Of a stretch of 64,000 nucleotides of DNA, positions 24,105 to 31,407 are shown one piece after another. Origin of the DNA: Sulfomarinibacter sp963741385 (lineage in GTDB: Bacteria; Acidobacteriota; Thermoanaerobaculia; Thermoanaerobaculales; Sulfomarinibacteraceae); contig CAVUHO010000010.1 of the NCBI GenBank assembly GCA_963741385.1, forward strand, positions 310,001 to 374,000, in the 5' to 3' direction. The notes beneath the pieces were generated by a model. It saw only the letters and a list, made by a program, of their open reading frames with translations. It was not told the DNA's origin and made no database searches. The translations under genes were made by a program, and so were the position numbers. Positions within the stretch are counted from its first letter, which is position 1, and every line of letters begins with the position of its first letter.

Positions 24105-24401
24105 ATGAAGGGCCAGGGCAGAGGTAGCGGACAGGGACAGGGCCGAGGGGCCGGAGGCGGCCAGGGCGGTCAAGGAGGACGTGGTGGCGGAAGTGGTGGA
24201 CAGGGAGGCGGAGCCATGGGCGCCGGCGGATCATGTCTGTGCCCCAAATGCGAGCGTCGCTTCCCCCACCAACGGGGGGTCCCATGCCTCAACGAACGCT
24301 GCCCGGACTGCGGTACGGCCCTTGTTCGCGAGGGTTCCGTCCATCACGAACAGATCACACAGCGCCGCGGCAACGCGGCCGGAAAGGGAACGGAGGACTG
24401 A
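24105..24401 (+). CDS. Gly-rich zinc-ribbon protein of the ORP-like cluster
   Basis: A 98-aa protein. Residues 1-45 are almost only Gly, Gln, Arg and Ser; residues 46-80 form a four-cysteine ribbon (CPKCERRFPH, CLNERCPDCG) ending in GTALVREG. This looks like a small zinc ribbon that accompanies NifX/MinD genes. A role in metal or Fe-S delivery is inferred. The start MKGQG is preceded by AAGGAGGTCGAG, a strong ribosome site. Confidence 0.7.
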   Translation: MKGQGRGSGQGQGRGAGGGQGGQGGRGGGSGGQGGGAMGAGGSCLCPKCERRFPHQRGVPCLNERCPDCGTALVREGSVHHEQITQRRGNAAGKGTED

Positions 24402-24404
24402 AAC

Positions 24405-24752
24405 ATGCCTGGAGGAGATCGAACAGGACCAATGGGTGGCGGATCCATGACCGGCTGGGGCCGCGGCCCGTGCGGCAAGCCGGACGGACCGCCGTTCGCG
24501 CGCGGCGGGAACGGCGGTCAGGGCCGAGGTTACGGCCGCGGCGTTGGTGGAGGAGGTCGGGGCTGGCGCAACCGATTCTGGGCAACCGGAATACCCGGAA
24601 GGATGCGAGGGGTGGCGGTCCCGCCGGCCTTCGCGGGCGCCGAACCGCCGGTTGACACCCGGCGACAGATCCTCGAACAGCGCTCCGCGGCGCTTGAGGT
24701 CGAGCTCCAAGAAATCAAGGCACGTCTCGGCGAACTCGAGGCCGAGCGGTGA
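24405..24752 (+). CDS. DUF5320-like Gly/Arg-rich protein with coiled-coil tail
   Basis: A 115-aa protein beginning MPGGDRTGPMGGGSMTGWG, a start typical of DUF5320 proteins found beside NifX-like and ferredoxin-like genes. A low-complexity Gly/Arg region follows, then a coiled coil near residues 85-115 (EQRSAALEVELQEIKARLGELE). It is three bases after the zinc-ribbon gene. The function is unknown. Confidence 0.78.
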   Translation: MPGGDRTGPMGGGSMTGWGRGPCGKPDGPPFARGGNGGQGRGYGRGVGGGGRGWRNRFWATGIPGRMRGVAVPPAFAGAEPPVDTRRQILEQRSAALEVELQEIKARLGELEAER

Positions 24753-24788
24753 TGTGACGCGGCAATATCCGCGCCCCGGAGGTAAGGA

Positions 24789-25151
24789 ATGAAAGTCGTC
24801 GTATCGTCGACAGGTGGGAGTCTGGACTCGCAGGTTGACCCCCGATTTGGCCGCGCTGCCATGTTCGTGCTGGTCGACACAGAGACCGGCGAAACGCAAA
24901 GCATCGACAACTCCGCCGGGGCAAGCGCCGCTCAGGGGGCGGGCATCCAGGCGGCGGAAACGGTCTCCCAACTCGCCGCAGAGTGCCTGATCACGGGCCA
25001 CTGTGGACCCAAGGCATTCCGGGCCCTCCAGGCGGCCGGCGTCAAGATCTACATCGGAGCTTCGGGAACCGTCGACGAGGCTCTCGCCCAGTTCAGATCG
25101 GGCAACCTCCAACTCTCGACCGTACCGGACGTGGGTGGGCACTGGGCGTGA
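24789..25151 (+). CDS. Second NifX-like iron-molybdenum cofactor family protein
   Basis: A 120-aa single NifX-type domain (VVVSSTGGSLDSQVDPRFGRAAMFV, LITGHCGPKAFRALQAAGVKIY). It lacks the His-rich tail of the first copy. This form is closest to the orange-protein type that assembles a metal cluster. Its stop overlaps the following GTG, so it is translationally coupled with the MinD-like ATPase gene. Confidence 0.88.
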   Translation: MKVVVSSTGGSLDSQVDPRFGRAAMFVLVDTETGETQSIDNSAGASAAQGAGIQAAETVSQLAAECLITGHCGPKAFRALQAAGVKIYIGASGTVDEALAQFRSGNLQLSTVPDVGGHWA

Positions 25152-26032
25152 TCGTCGCCATCGCCTCCGGCAAGGGCGGCACCGGCAAGACAACCGTTGC
25201 GGTGAACCTCGCCTTGAGTCTTCCCGGCGACGTTCAGCTCCTCGACTGTGATGTCGAGGCGCCAAACGTCCATCTCTTCCTGCGCGCCGATCCGGTGGGA
25301 AGCGAGGTCGTCGGCATCCCGGTTCCCGTAGTGAATGTCGATCTCTGTAACCAGTGCGGCGAGTGCAGCCGGCTCTGTCAGTACAACGCCATCGCGGTCC
25401 TCGGAAACGGTGTCATGGTCTTTGCCGAACTGTGCCACGGCTGCGGTGGCTGCGCCCTGGTGTGTCCGGAGGAGGCCATCACCGAGGTGATGCGACCCAT
25501 CGGAGTGGTTGAGGAACTTCAGACCGGGAGTGTGCGCCTCGTCCAGGGGCGTCTCAACGTCGGCGAGGCGCTGGTCCCGCCGTTGATCCGCGAGGTCAGG
25601 GCGAGGGGTCGCGATGAGGGTGTCGTCCTCATCGACGCGCCGCCCGGCACCTCGTGCTCGATGATCGCCGCCGTGCGCGGCAGCGATTTCGTGATTCTGG
25701 TCACCGAGCCGACGCCCTTCGGCCTCAACGACCTCGCCCTGGCAGTCGAAACCGTTCGCGTACTCGGCATTCCCTTCGGTGTCGTCATCAACCGCGCCGG
25801 ATCGGGCGACGACCGCGTGCACCGCTACTGTGCTCGCGAAGGCATCGATCTCCTCCTCGAGATCCCAGACGACCGCCGCATCGCAGAGGCCTCTGCGCGT
25901 GGCCTGACACTCCTTGACGCCATCCCGGACATTCGTCCCTTCTTTGCTTCGCTGGCTGAGCGAATCGAGACCATGGCGGCCATCGGCCCGGGACCCCGGG
26001 CCGAGGAAGGTCATGTTCGTGTCTGCCATTAA
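25148..26032 (+). CDS. MinD/Mrp-family ATPase with inserted 2[4Fe-4S] ferredoxin domain (1)
   Basis: A 294-aa cytoplasmic P-loop ATPase. The deviant Walker A GKGGTGKTT begins near residue 8. A ferredoxin domain is inserted near residues 65-110 (CNQCGECSRLC and CHGCGGCALVC). Switch II is DAPPGTSCS. Two such ATPases in tandem with NifX-like proteins match the Desulfovibrio ORP locus, where they form one complex linked to cell division. Start GTG at 25148 overlaps the previous stop. Its 3' end overlaps the second ATPase gene by about 20 bases. Confidence 0.9.
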   Translation: MIVAIASGKGGTGKTTVAVNLALSLPGDVQLLDCDVEAPNVHLFLRADPVGSEVVGIPVPVVNVDLCNQCGECSRLCQYNAIAVLGNGVMVFAELCHGCGGCALVCPEEAITEVMRPIGVVEELQTGSVRLVQGRLNVGEALVPPLIREVRARGRDEGVVLIDAPPGTSCSMIAAVRGSDFVILVTEPTPFGLNDLALAVETVRVLGIPFGVVINRAGSGDDRVHRYCAREGIDLLLEIPDDRRIAEASARGLTLLDAIPDIRPFFASLAERIETMAAIGPGPRAEEGHVRVCH

Positions 26033-26960
26033 GAGCCTCTCCACGACGCTCCCCGTGACCCGGGGCCAGGCCGCGTACGCGCGGGTGCCGGAACTGGTGG
26101 TGATCAGCGGCAAGGGTGGGACCGGCAAGACCAGCGTGGTGGCCTCCCTCGCTGTGTTGGCCCAGAACGTGGTAGTTGCCGACTGCGACGTCGATGCCGC
26201 CGATCTCCACCTCGTTCTGGAACCGAGGATCCTTGAAACGCATCGCTTTGTCAGCGGCCACGAGGCTGTGATCCGGCAGGCCGATTGCGAAGCAAACGGT
26301 ACGTGCAAAGAGGTCTGCCGCTTTGGTGCGGTGATCTCCGGAGAGGGCTCCGCCCCCTTCGTCATCGATCCCCTGGTTTGCGAGGGGTGTGGAGTCTGCG
26401 TCGAACTCTGTCCCGCCCGGGCCATCGATTTTCCAGAGCGGGACTGCGGCGAGTGGTTCGTGTCGACCTCGCGGAACGGAGGCATGATTCACGCTCGTCT
26501 CGGCATCGCCGCCGAAAACTCAGGAAAGCTGGTCTCGATCGTCCGCAATGAAGCGCAGCGGGCCGCGGCACGAGACGGCAGCTGCTTGATCCTGGTTGAC
26601 GGCCCGCCCGGAATCGGCTGCCCGGTGATTGCGTCCATGACCGGAGCTACCGGCGTCCTGGTGGTGACCGAGCCCACGGTATCGGGGGCCCACGACATGG
26701 CGCGGGTTCTCGAGTTGGCCACCCACTTCCGGATCCCTGCCGCAGTGTGCGTCAACCGTTGGGACATCAACCCGGAGGGCGCCGAGCAGATCGAATCACA
26801 AGCGCGCCACTACGGCGCCGTGATCGCCGGCCGTATCCGCTACGACACCACTGTCACAAGAGCTCAGGTCGAGGGTCGACCGGTGGTGGAGATGGGTGGA
26901 GAGGCGGCGGACGACATCCGCAGCCTATGGGCCCACCTTCAAGGCTGGGTCGAGGGATGA
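26013..26960 (+). CDS. MinD/Mrp-family ATPase with inserted ferredoxin domain (2)
   Basis: A 315-aa paralog of the preceding protein, with deviant Walker A GKGGTGKTS near residue 33. Its ferredoxin insert has one full cluster motif (CEGCGVCVELC) and an altered first one (CEANGTCKEVC, with wider spacing). Switch II is DGPPGIGC. The first 28 residues are an extension absent from the first ATPase. AGGAAGG precedes the ATG. The pair probably forms a heterodimer carrying Fe-S clusters. Confidence 0.9.
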   Translation: MFVSAIKSLSTTLPVTRGQAAYARVPELVVISGKGGTGKTSVVASLAVLAQNVVVADCDVDAADLHLVLEPRILETHRFVSGHEAVIRQADCEANGTCKEVCRFGAVISGEGSAPFVIDPLVCEGCGVCVELCPARAIDFPERDCGEWFVSTSRNGGMIHARLGIAAENSGKLVSIVRNEAQRAAARDGSCLILVDGPPGIGCPVIASMTGATGVLVVTEPTVSGAHDMARVLELATHFRIPAAVCVNRWDINPEGAEQIESQARHYGAVIAGRIRYDTTVTRAQVEGRPVVEMGGEAADDIRSLWAHLQGWVEG

Positions 26961-27005
26961 CAGACCAATCGCCGACCGCACCCTGGCTGGTGAAGGAGAA
27001 ATGAA

Positions 27006-27443
27006 ATGAAAAAGATCGGAATCATCATCTGTGATCGATACCGCACGTGCGCGGGTGGCAAATGCCTGCGGTCCCTCAGGCAACGCGAAGGAGCTTTCAG
27101 CCGCTACCGTGATGAGGAGATCGAACTGGTGGGATACACCACCTGTGACGGCTGCCCGGGCGGCAACATCGAGTACGCGCCGGCTGAAATGAAGAAGAAC
27201 GGTGCCGACGTGGTGCACCTGGCCACTGGTCTCCTGGTCGGCTATCCACCGTGTCCGTACATCGATGATTTCTGCAAATTCATTGAAACCAAGTACGGCA
27301 TGGAGGTCGTGCTCGGGACCCACCCGATTCCGCAGAACTACTTCGAAACCCATGAAGTTCTCGGGACGTGGGCCGGGCAGGAATGGCAGAGCAGGCTTTT
27401 CGAAACCCTCACCGACGAGAGGACCCGCAGGAGTTACGACTGA
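27006..27443 (+). CDS. CGGC-domain protein
   Basis: A 145-aa protein of the CGGC family: IIICDRYRTCAGGKCLRSL at the start, then TTCDGCPGG and GYPPCPYID. The ordered cysteines suggest metal or Fe-S binding; biochemical function is unknown. It directly follows the MinD-like genes and is probably the last gene of that operon. Positions 27444-27613 after it are non-coding. Confidence 0.82.
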   Translation: MKKIGIIICDRYRTCAGGKCLRSLRQREGAFSRYRDEEIELVGYTTCDGCPGGNIEYAPAEMKKNGADVVHLATGLLVGYPPCPYIDDFCKFIETKYGMEVVLGTHPIPQNYFETHEVLGTWAGQEWQSRLFETLTDERTRRSYD

Positions 27444-27613
27444 TGCGCCTGCCGATCAGTTCAGATCGATGCGCCAATCGGCGGCCTCGGCGGTGCCTTG
27501 CTTCAGACCTCAAACATTGCCATGAATGAACACACACGCAAATCATTGATTTTGTATTCAGTTACTCTACTCTCGATGACCCGGATGTAAGATCAGAATC
27601 ACAAGGAGGCCTC

Positions 27614-28327
27614 ATGGCGGAAGAACCAAAGGGATGCGCACGAGTCACTGGAGCGGTGTTGGGCGAACCCTCGCCCAAGGTTCCAAATGCACCAACACAC
27701 GATGAAATGACCAAGGAGAAAGCCATGACAGCACGCGTCGGCCAGAAAGCACCCGATTTCAACGCCCCGGCCTATTTCAAGGGCAGTTTTTCAAACGTGC
27801 AGCTCTCCAACCATTTCGGTAAATGGATTCTGCTCTGCTTCTACCCAGGTGATTTCACCTTTGTCTGAGCGACCGAAGTGTCGGCGGTCGCCGACAAGTA
27901 TCAGGAGCTCCAGGACCTCGGCGTGGAAGTCTTTTCGGTCAGTGTCGACAGCCACTTCGTCCACAAGATGTGGAACGACCATGAACTTTCGAAGATGGTG
28001 GAGGGCGGGATTCCCTTCCACATGCTCTCGGACCAGGCGGGGAACATCGGCAGAGCCTTCGGCGTGTACGACGAAGCACAGGGAATCGAGCTTCGCGGTC
28101 GATTCATCATCGACCCGGACGGAGTGATTCAGGCGATGGAGGTGCTGACACCGCCGGTGGGGCGGCGCATCGCCGAGTCCATTCGGCAGGTGCAGGCTTT
28201 CCAGCTCGTCCGCGCCAGCAAGGGAACCGAGGCAACCCCTGCCGGATGGATGCCCGGAGACCCGGTGCTGAGGCCCGGCCCGGCCCTGGTCGGCAACGTC
28301 TGGAAGGAATGGAAACCAAACGAGTAA
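27614..28327 (+). CDS. Selenocysteine-containing peroxiredoxin (in-frame TGA)
   Basis: A 237-codon AhpC/TSA-family peroxiredoxin interrupted in frame by TGA at 27866-27868. The codon sits exactly at the peroxidatic Cys: the frame reads FTFV-TGA-ATEVSAVADKY where family members read FTFVCPTE. A bacterial SECIS-type hairpin follows, so the TGA is best read as selenocysteine (residue 85). Downstream the domain is intact (FSVSVDSHFVH, FHMLSDQ, GRFIIDPDG), and C-terminal WMPGDPVL is typical. It would reduce peroxides. Two starts have good ribosome sites: ATG 27614 (AAGGAGG) and ATG 27725 (AAGGAG); both are plausible. The N-terminal extension partly repeats the motif before the domain (LGEPSPKVPNAP versus VGQKAPDFNAP). 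Confidence 0.9.
27866..27896 (+). promoter_or_regulatory. UGA codon with bacterial SECIS-type hairpin
   Basis: Ten bases after the TGA a perfect 7-bp stem (27879-27885 with 27890-27896) encloses the loop GGTC. The UGA-to-loop distance is 17 nt and a G is first in the loop, both matching the bacterial SECIS consensus as I know it. An alternative 7-bp pairing starting right after the TGA is also possible. Confidence 0.8.
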
Positions 28328-28333
28328 GAAAGA

Positions 28334-28359
28334 GCCGCCCGCTTTCGCGGGCGGCTTTT
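28334..28359 (+). terminator. Rho-independent terminator after the peroxiredoxin gene
   Basis: GCCGCCCGC and GCGGGCGGC form a 9-bp stem around TTTC, followed by TTTT, seven bases after the stop codon. It is the clearest intrinsic terminator in the window. Confidence 0.9.
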
Positions 28360-28368
28360 GAAAACTGG

Positions 28369-28414
28369 GTGGGTGGGTGGCAACCCTAATTTCGAAATCC
28401 GATTTCGAAATTAG
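28369..28414. repeat. Dispersed repeat: GGGTGG tract plus palindrome
   Basis: A GGGTGGGTGGGTGGCAA tract is followed by a perfect 29-base palindrome (28386-28414, one central base) rich in TTTCGAAAT. It overlaps the dsrK stop. Related copies lie at 50300-50345 and 60908-60962. It may also act as a bidirectional terminator between the convergent genes. Confidence 0.6.
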
Positions 28415-30015
28415 TGCCATTCCCAGTCGATAAAACCGGGCTGGGCGTCGACCATCGCGTTGACGATCAGCTCGACGAGCCCACCGTAGTAGATCCCCGC
28501 CTTTTCCCAGGCGTCGTAGTAGTTGATGATGTCGCGGATCTGGCCCTTGCAGTTGGAGCACGGCGCGCACAGGTACTTGGGGTGCTCCCTGTCCATCGGT
28601 TCGTCTGAGAAGGCCTCCAGAATCTGGCGGAACTTCCTGCGCCCGGTCATGCGGTGGCGCCAGTCTGAAAAATTGTGGCCCGACATGATGGCGAAACCCG
28701 AGCCGCCGCCGCAGCAGTAGTTCTCGACGCCGTGCGGCGCCATTTCGCGGAAACGACCGGGCGGGAGGACCGCCTCGAGGATCTCGCGCTGCGGCGTGAC
28801 GATGCCCATCAGGCGCACCAGGTTGCACGGATCGTGCAGGGTCACCGGGAAGTCGTTGCGGCTGGGGTCGAGCTTGAGCTTGCCGGAGCGGATGATATCC
28901 CGCAGCGTGACCATCGAGCTCTCACGCGGAATGTTGAGGTCGCCGGTGAGGATCTTGTCGGCGATGACGGTCAGCGCCTTGTGGGCGTGGCCGCACTCCC
29001 CGAGCACGATCTTCTTGACGCCGAGCTTCTTGGCGGCGGCAGCATGCTTGACCGCAACGCGGGCGAACTGGACGTCGTCGTACCACACGCCGTAGTTGAT
29101 GCCGTCATAGGCGACGGCCTCCGACGACATGGTCCACGACAGGCCGGCGGCCTCGAAGACGGTGGCGAAGGCGCCGGGATTTTCCGGCCACGCCATGATC
29201 TCGCCGGCGTTGTGGATCAGGAGAATGTCCGCGCCCTCGACGTCCCACGGGGTCTCGATCTTGATCCCGGTGCGTTCGGCGGTGTCCTCGTCGATGAACT
29301 CGATATTGTCCTTGACGATCATCGGCGTCATGCCGGTGGAGGAGCCTACGGCCAGTTGCAGCACCGAGCCGTCGTTGTGGATCTCCTTGGGGACGATGCC
29401 CATCTCCATCGACGCGATCTTGCGGATCTCGCGCGACAACAGCGCGTTGTCGACCCCGATCGGACAGGTCTGGGCACAGCGCCGGCACAGGTTGCAGCGG
29501 TAAGAGAGCTCGATCAGCCGCGCCACCACCTCCCAGTTGAGATCGATGTCGCCATGGACCTTGGGTGACTGCTTCTTGACGTACTTGAAGTAGATCCGGC
29601 GCAGGATCTCGGAGCGGTACATCGGTCGGTAGAGCTCGTTTTCACCGCTTTCCTCGTAGATCGGGCAGGCGTCGGAGCAGGTCTGGCAATGGGCGCAGTG
29701 CTCCATCGACATCTCGAAGGGCTGCAGGAAGGCCCAATTGTCCTCGGTGCTCATGCACTTTTCGAGGCCCCTCAGGAAGCCCTGGACCAGACGGTCCTCC
29801 TCCTCCTTGTTCTTGGGCTTGGCGATGTTGACCGCGATGGTGTCGTCGAGGACGACGAACTTCTCGCGCGCTGCGTCCGAGATCTGAGCGAAGGCGGGCT
29901 CCTCGTCGATCTTGTCGAACGGCGGCGGCAGCGGAATCTGCTCGAACGGGTTGATCTGGGCCATCGGTTGGCCCGGGTTCCTGCCGATGTCCTTGACACT
30001 GTCCGGTTGCTTCAT
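28411..30015 (-). CDS. dsrK: DsrK, HdrD-like catalytic subunit of the DsrMK complex
   Basis: A 534-aa cytoplasmic iron-sulfur protein. Residues 100-230 contain two ferredoxin clusters (CAHCQTCSDACP and CNLCRRCAQTCP). The C-terminal CCG domain (DPCN, NYCCGGGSG, CAPCSNC) carries the catalytic cluster that reduces the DsrC trisulfide. The ATG overlaps the dsrM stop (ATGA). No dsrJ, dsrO or dsrP is adjacent, so this is a two-gene DsrMK module like those of some Gram-positives and archaea. HmcF-type protein at 18257 is a paralog but shorter. Confidence 0.9.
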   Translation of the reverse strand: MKQPDSVKDIGRNPGQPMAQINPFEQIPLPPPFDKIDEEPAFAQISDAAREKFVVLDDTIAVNIAKPKNKEEEDRLVQGFLRGLEKCMSTEDNWAFLQPFEMSMEHCAHCQTCSDACPIYEESGENELYRPMYRSEILRRIYFKYVKKQSPKVHGDIDLNWEVVARLIELSYRCNLCRRCAQTCPIGVDNALLSREIRKIASMEMGIVPKEIHNDGSVLQLAVGSSTGMTPMIVKDNIEFIDEDTAERTGIKIETPWDVEGADILLIHNAGEIMAWPENPGAFATVFEAAGLSWTMSSEAVAYDGINYGVWYDDVQFARVAVKHAAAAKKLGVKKIVLGECGHAHKALTVIADKILTGDLNIPRESSMVTLRDIIRSGKLKLDPSRNDFPVTLHDPCNLVRLMGIVTPQREILEAVLPPGRFREMAPHGVENYCCGGGSGFAIMSGHNFSDWRHRMTGRRKFRQILEAFSDEPMDREHPKYLCAPCSNCKGQIRDIINYYDAWEKAGIYYGGLVELIVNAMVDAQPGFIDWEWH

Positions 30016-30959
30016 TTTTCCTTTACCTCCGGCTCCTCGGTGGCTGCCTCGAGCCAGGTCTTCTTGCCGTCGCCCCTGATGTGCGGCGCCGACCACGAAA
30101 TCGGCCGATTGAGCAGTTCTTGGATGACCTTTTCCTCTTTGCCACCCTGGAGGTTGGGGTCGTCCTTCCAGCGAATCGAGTGATAGGCGAAATACTTGCC
30201 GATAAAGTGGGACATGTGCGTGGTGGGGATGTAGGCGGTCAGGAGCGTCAGAAGGACCGCCGACAACAGCACCATCAGCGCCGCGGTTCCACCGGCGGCC
30301 AGCGGGGCCAGGTTGAAGGTCACGAGATTGGCGACAAAGGCCGACACCAGTGCGAACTGGCGGTCGAAACCGATGAACGTCGCCAGCGCGACGCCGAAGA
30401 CGACGATGAAGAACAAGAGGTTGAAGAGATCCGCCGGGGCGGTGTAGTCGCGGAGCGAACGGCCCCGGCGCCGGCCAAAGAGACCCAGCGCGCCGATGAT
30501 ACCGAGGACCAGGCCCGCGCCACCGAGGAAAGGCAGCAGGGCGCCGATGATCCCGTTCACCGGCGCGGAAATGGCAGTCGGCAGGAGAGCCCCGGCCACT
30601 CCACCCACCATCATCACTATGGTCGCTGCAGCCACCAGGTACAATCCGAAGTGGAACGGAAAGGACCACTTCCAGAGCTTGACGTTGTGTTCGCGGAGAG
30701 CCACCAGGAAGAGGATCTCGGGAACCATGACCTTGAGCTCGCCGAGCATCGACACCTCGCGCTTCTTCTTCCACCAGTCGCTCTCTTCGAGGTAGGAACC
30801 GCCGTACGCGGCGCGTCCCCCACCCTCGTGGGCCACCGGGTACAGCTCCCAGCGCAGGTGCATGGGCATCTTGGACCACATCATGAACCGCGCAACCACC
30901 GCAACGATGAAGAACGCGAGGCCGATGTAGGCGATGATGTAAGCGAGAGTAGTCATCAT
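30012..30959 (-). CDS. dsrM: DsrM, cytochrome b subunit of the DsrMK complex
   Basis: A 315-aa inner-membrane protein with an N-terminal helix, a hydrophilic loop (residues 45-90), and about five further helices resembling NarI (FPFHFGLYLVAAA, YIPTTHMSHFIGKYFAYH). His residues in the helices are candidate heme b ligands. It should oxidise menaquinol and feed DsrK. The ATG chosen begins immediately before the first helix; the upstream in-frame extension is unlike coding sequence. The cytoplasmic tail (IRWKDDPN..., residues 265-315) contacts DsrK in the family. Confidence 0.88.
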   Translation of the reverse strand: MMTTLAYIIAYIGLAFFIVAVVARFMMWSKMPMHLRWELYPVAHEGGGRAAYGGSYLEESDWWKKKREVSMLGELKVMVPEILFLVALREHNVKLWKWSFPFHFGLYLVAAATIVMMVGGVAGALLPTAISAPVNGIIGALLPFLGGAGLVLGIIGALGLFGRRRGRSLRDYTAPADLFNLLFFIVVFGVALATFIGFDRQFALVSAFVANLVTFNLAPLAAGGTAALMVLLSAVLLTLLTAYIPTTHMSHFIGKYFAYHSIRWKDDPNLQGGKEEKVIQELLNRPISWSAPHIRGDGKKTWLEAATEEPEVKEK

Positions 30960-31407
30960 TAGCACTCCCCACCAGAGATTATAAGACCACCGCGAGAATA
31001 GCGAAACCCATTTTGTGAACTCGACTGTTGTTGAATATGAGTCCGATACGCCCGTTCCGCGCACCATCGCCCCTCGCCAATCCGGAGGCGACATGAAAAC
31101 CACGATGCCGGGGCACGCTCAAGATCACCGGGGGAGTGTAAAACGCAATATTCATTCCCTAGCAAATTGCTCGGTTTTCCGTTGCGCCCCAACCGTGCCC
31201 GCGCTGTCCAGCCGCCGTTGAAGTATGGCCAACACACGAGATCCGCGCCGGTTCGAGGGTTGGATCCGGGGCGTGAGCGCCCCCACCCCGGCATCCGAGA
31301 CCCAGGGGCGCCGGAGAATCGTTACCGTTCGGTAACGAGTCTTCGCGCGCGTCACGCTCCGCCCCGGTGAGGTTCAATGTTCCAACTCGAGAACGATCCC
31401 GTTCCGA
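30960..31407. other. Intergenic region upstream of dsrMK
   Basis: This 448-bp stretch holds the palindrome at 31319-31338 and two weak minus-strand sigma-54-like sites. One (31144-31159) keeps GG-N10-GC with TTGC but a poor -24 element; the other (31184-31200) has a perfect GGGCAC but GGGC at -12. No convincing open frame or RNA gene is seen. Confidence 0.45.
31319..31338. promoter_or_regulatory. Palindrome shared with the dsr operon upstream region
   Basis: TCGTTACCG-TT-CGGTAACGA is a perfect 20-base palindrome. Its core GTTAC-CGTTCG-GTAAC matches the site at 9621-9636 except for the central bases. It lies about 360 bp upstream of dsrM and 120-170 bp from the two weak sigma-54-like sites. 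Confidence 0.45.

Noticed and set aside
23668..25151. Nitrogen-fixation locus because of NifX-like proteins
   Set aside because: No nifHDK, nifE, nifN or nifB is present; the context is the DUF134/MinD type.
27878..28327. Separate 149-aa gene starting at GTG after the peroxiredoxin TGA
   Set aside because: It is in the same frame as the upstream half, lacks the active-site region, and a SECIS-type hairpin explains the TGA as selenocysteine.
30016..30972. Upstream in-frame extension of dsrK to an 853-aa protein
   Set aside because: The extension lies over dsrM in another frame and reads as low-complexity; dsrK has a clean ATG at 30015 overlapping the dsrM stop.
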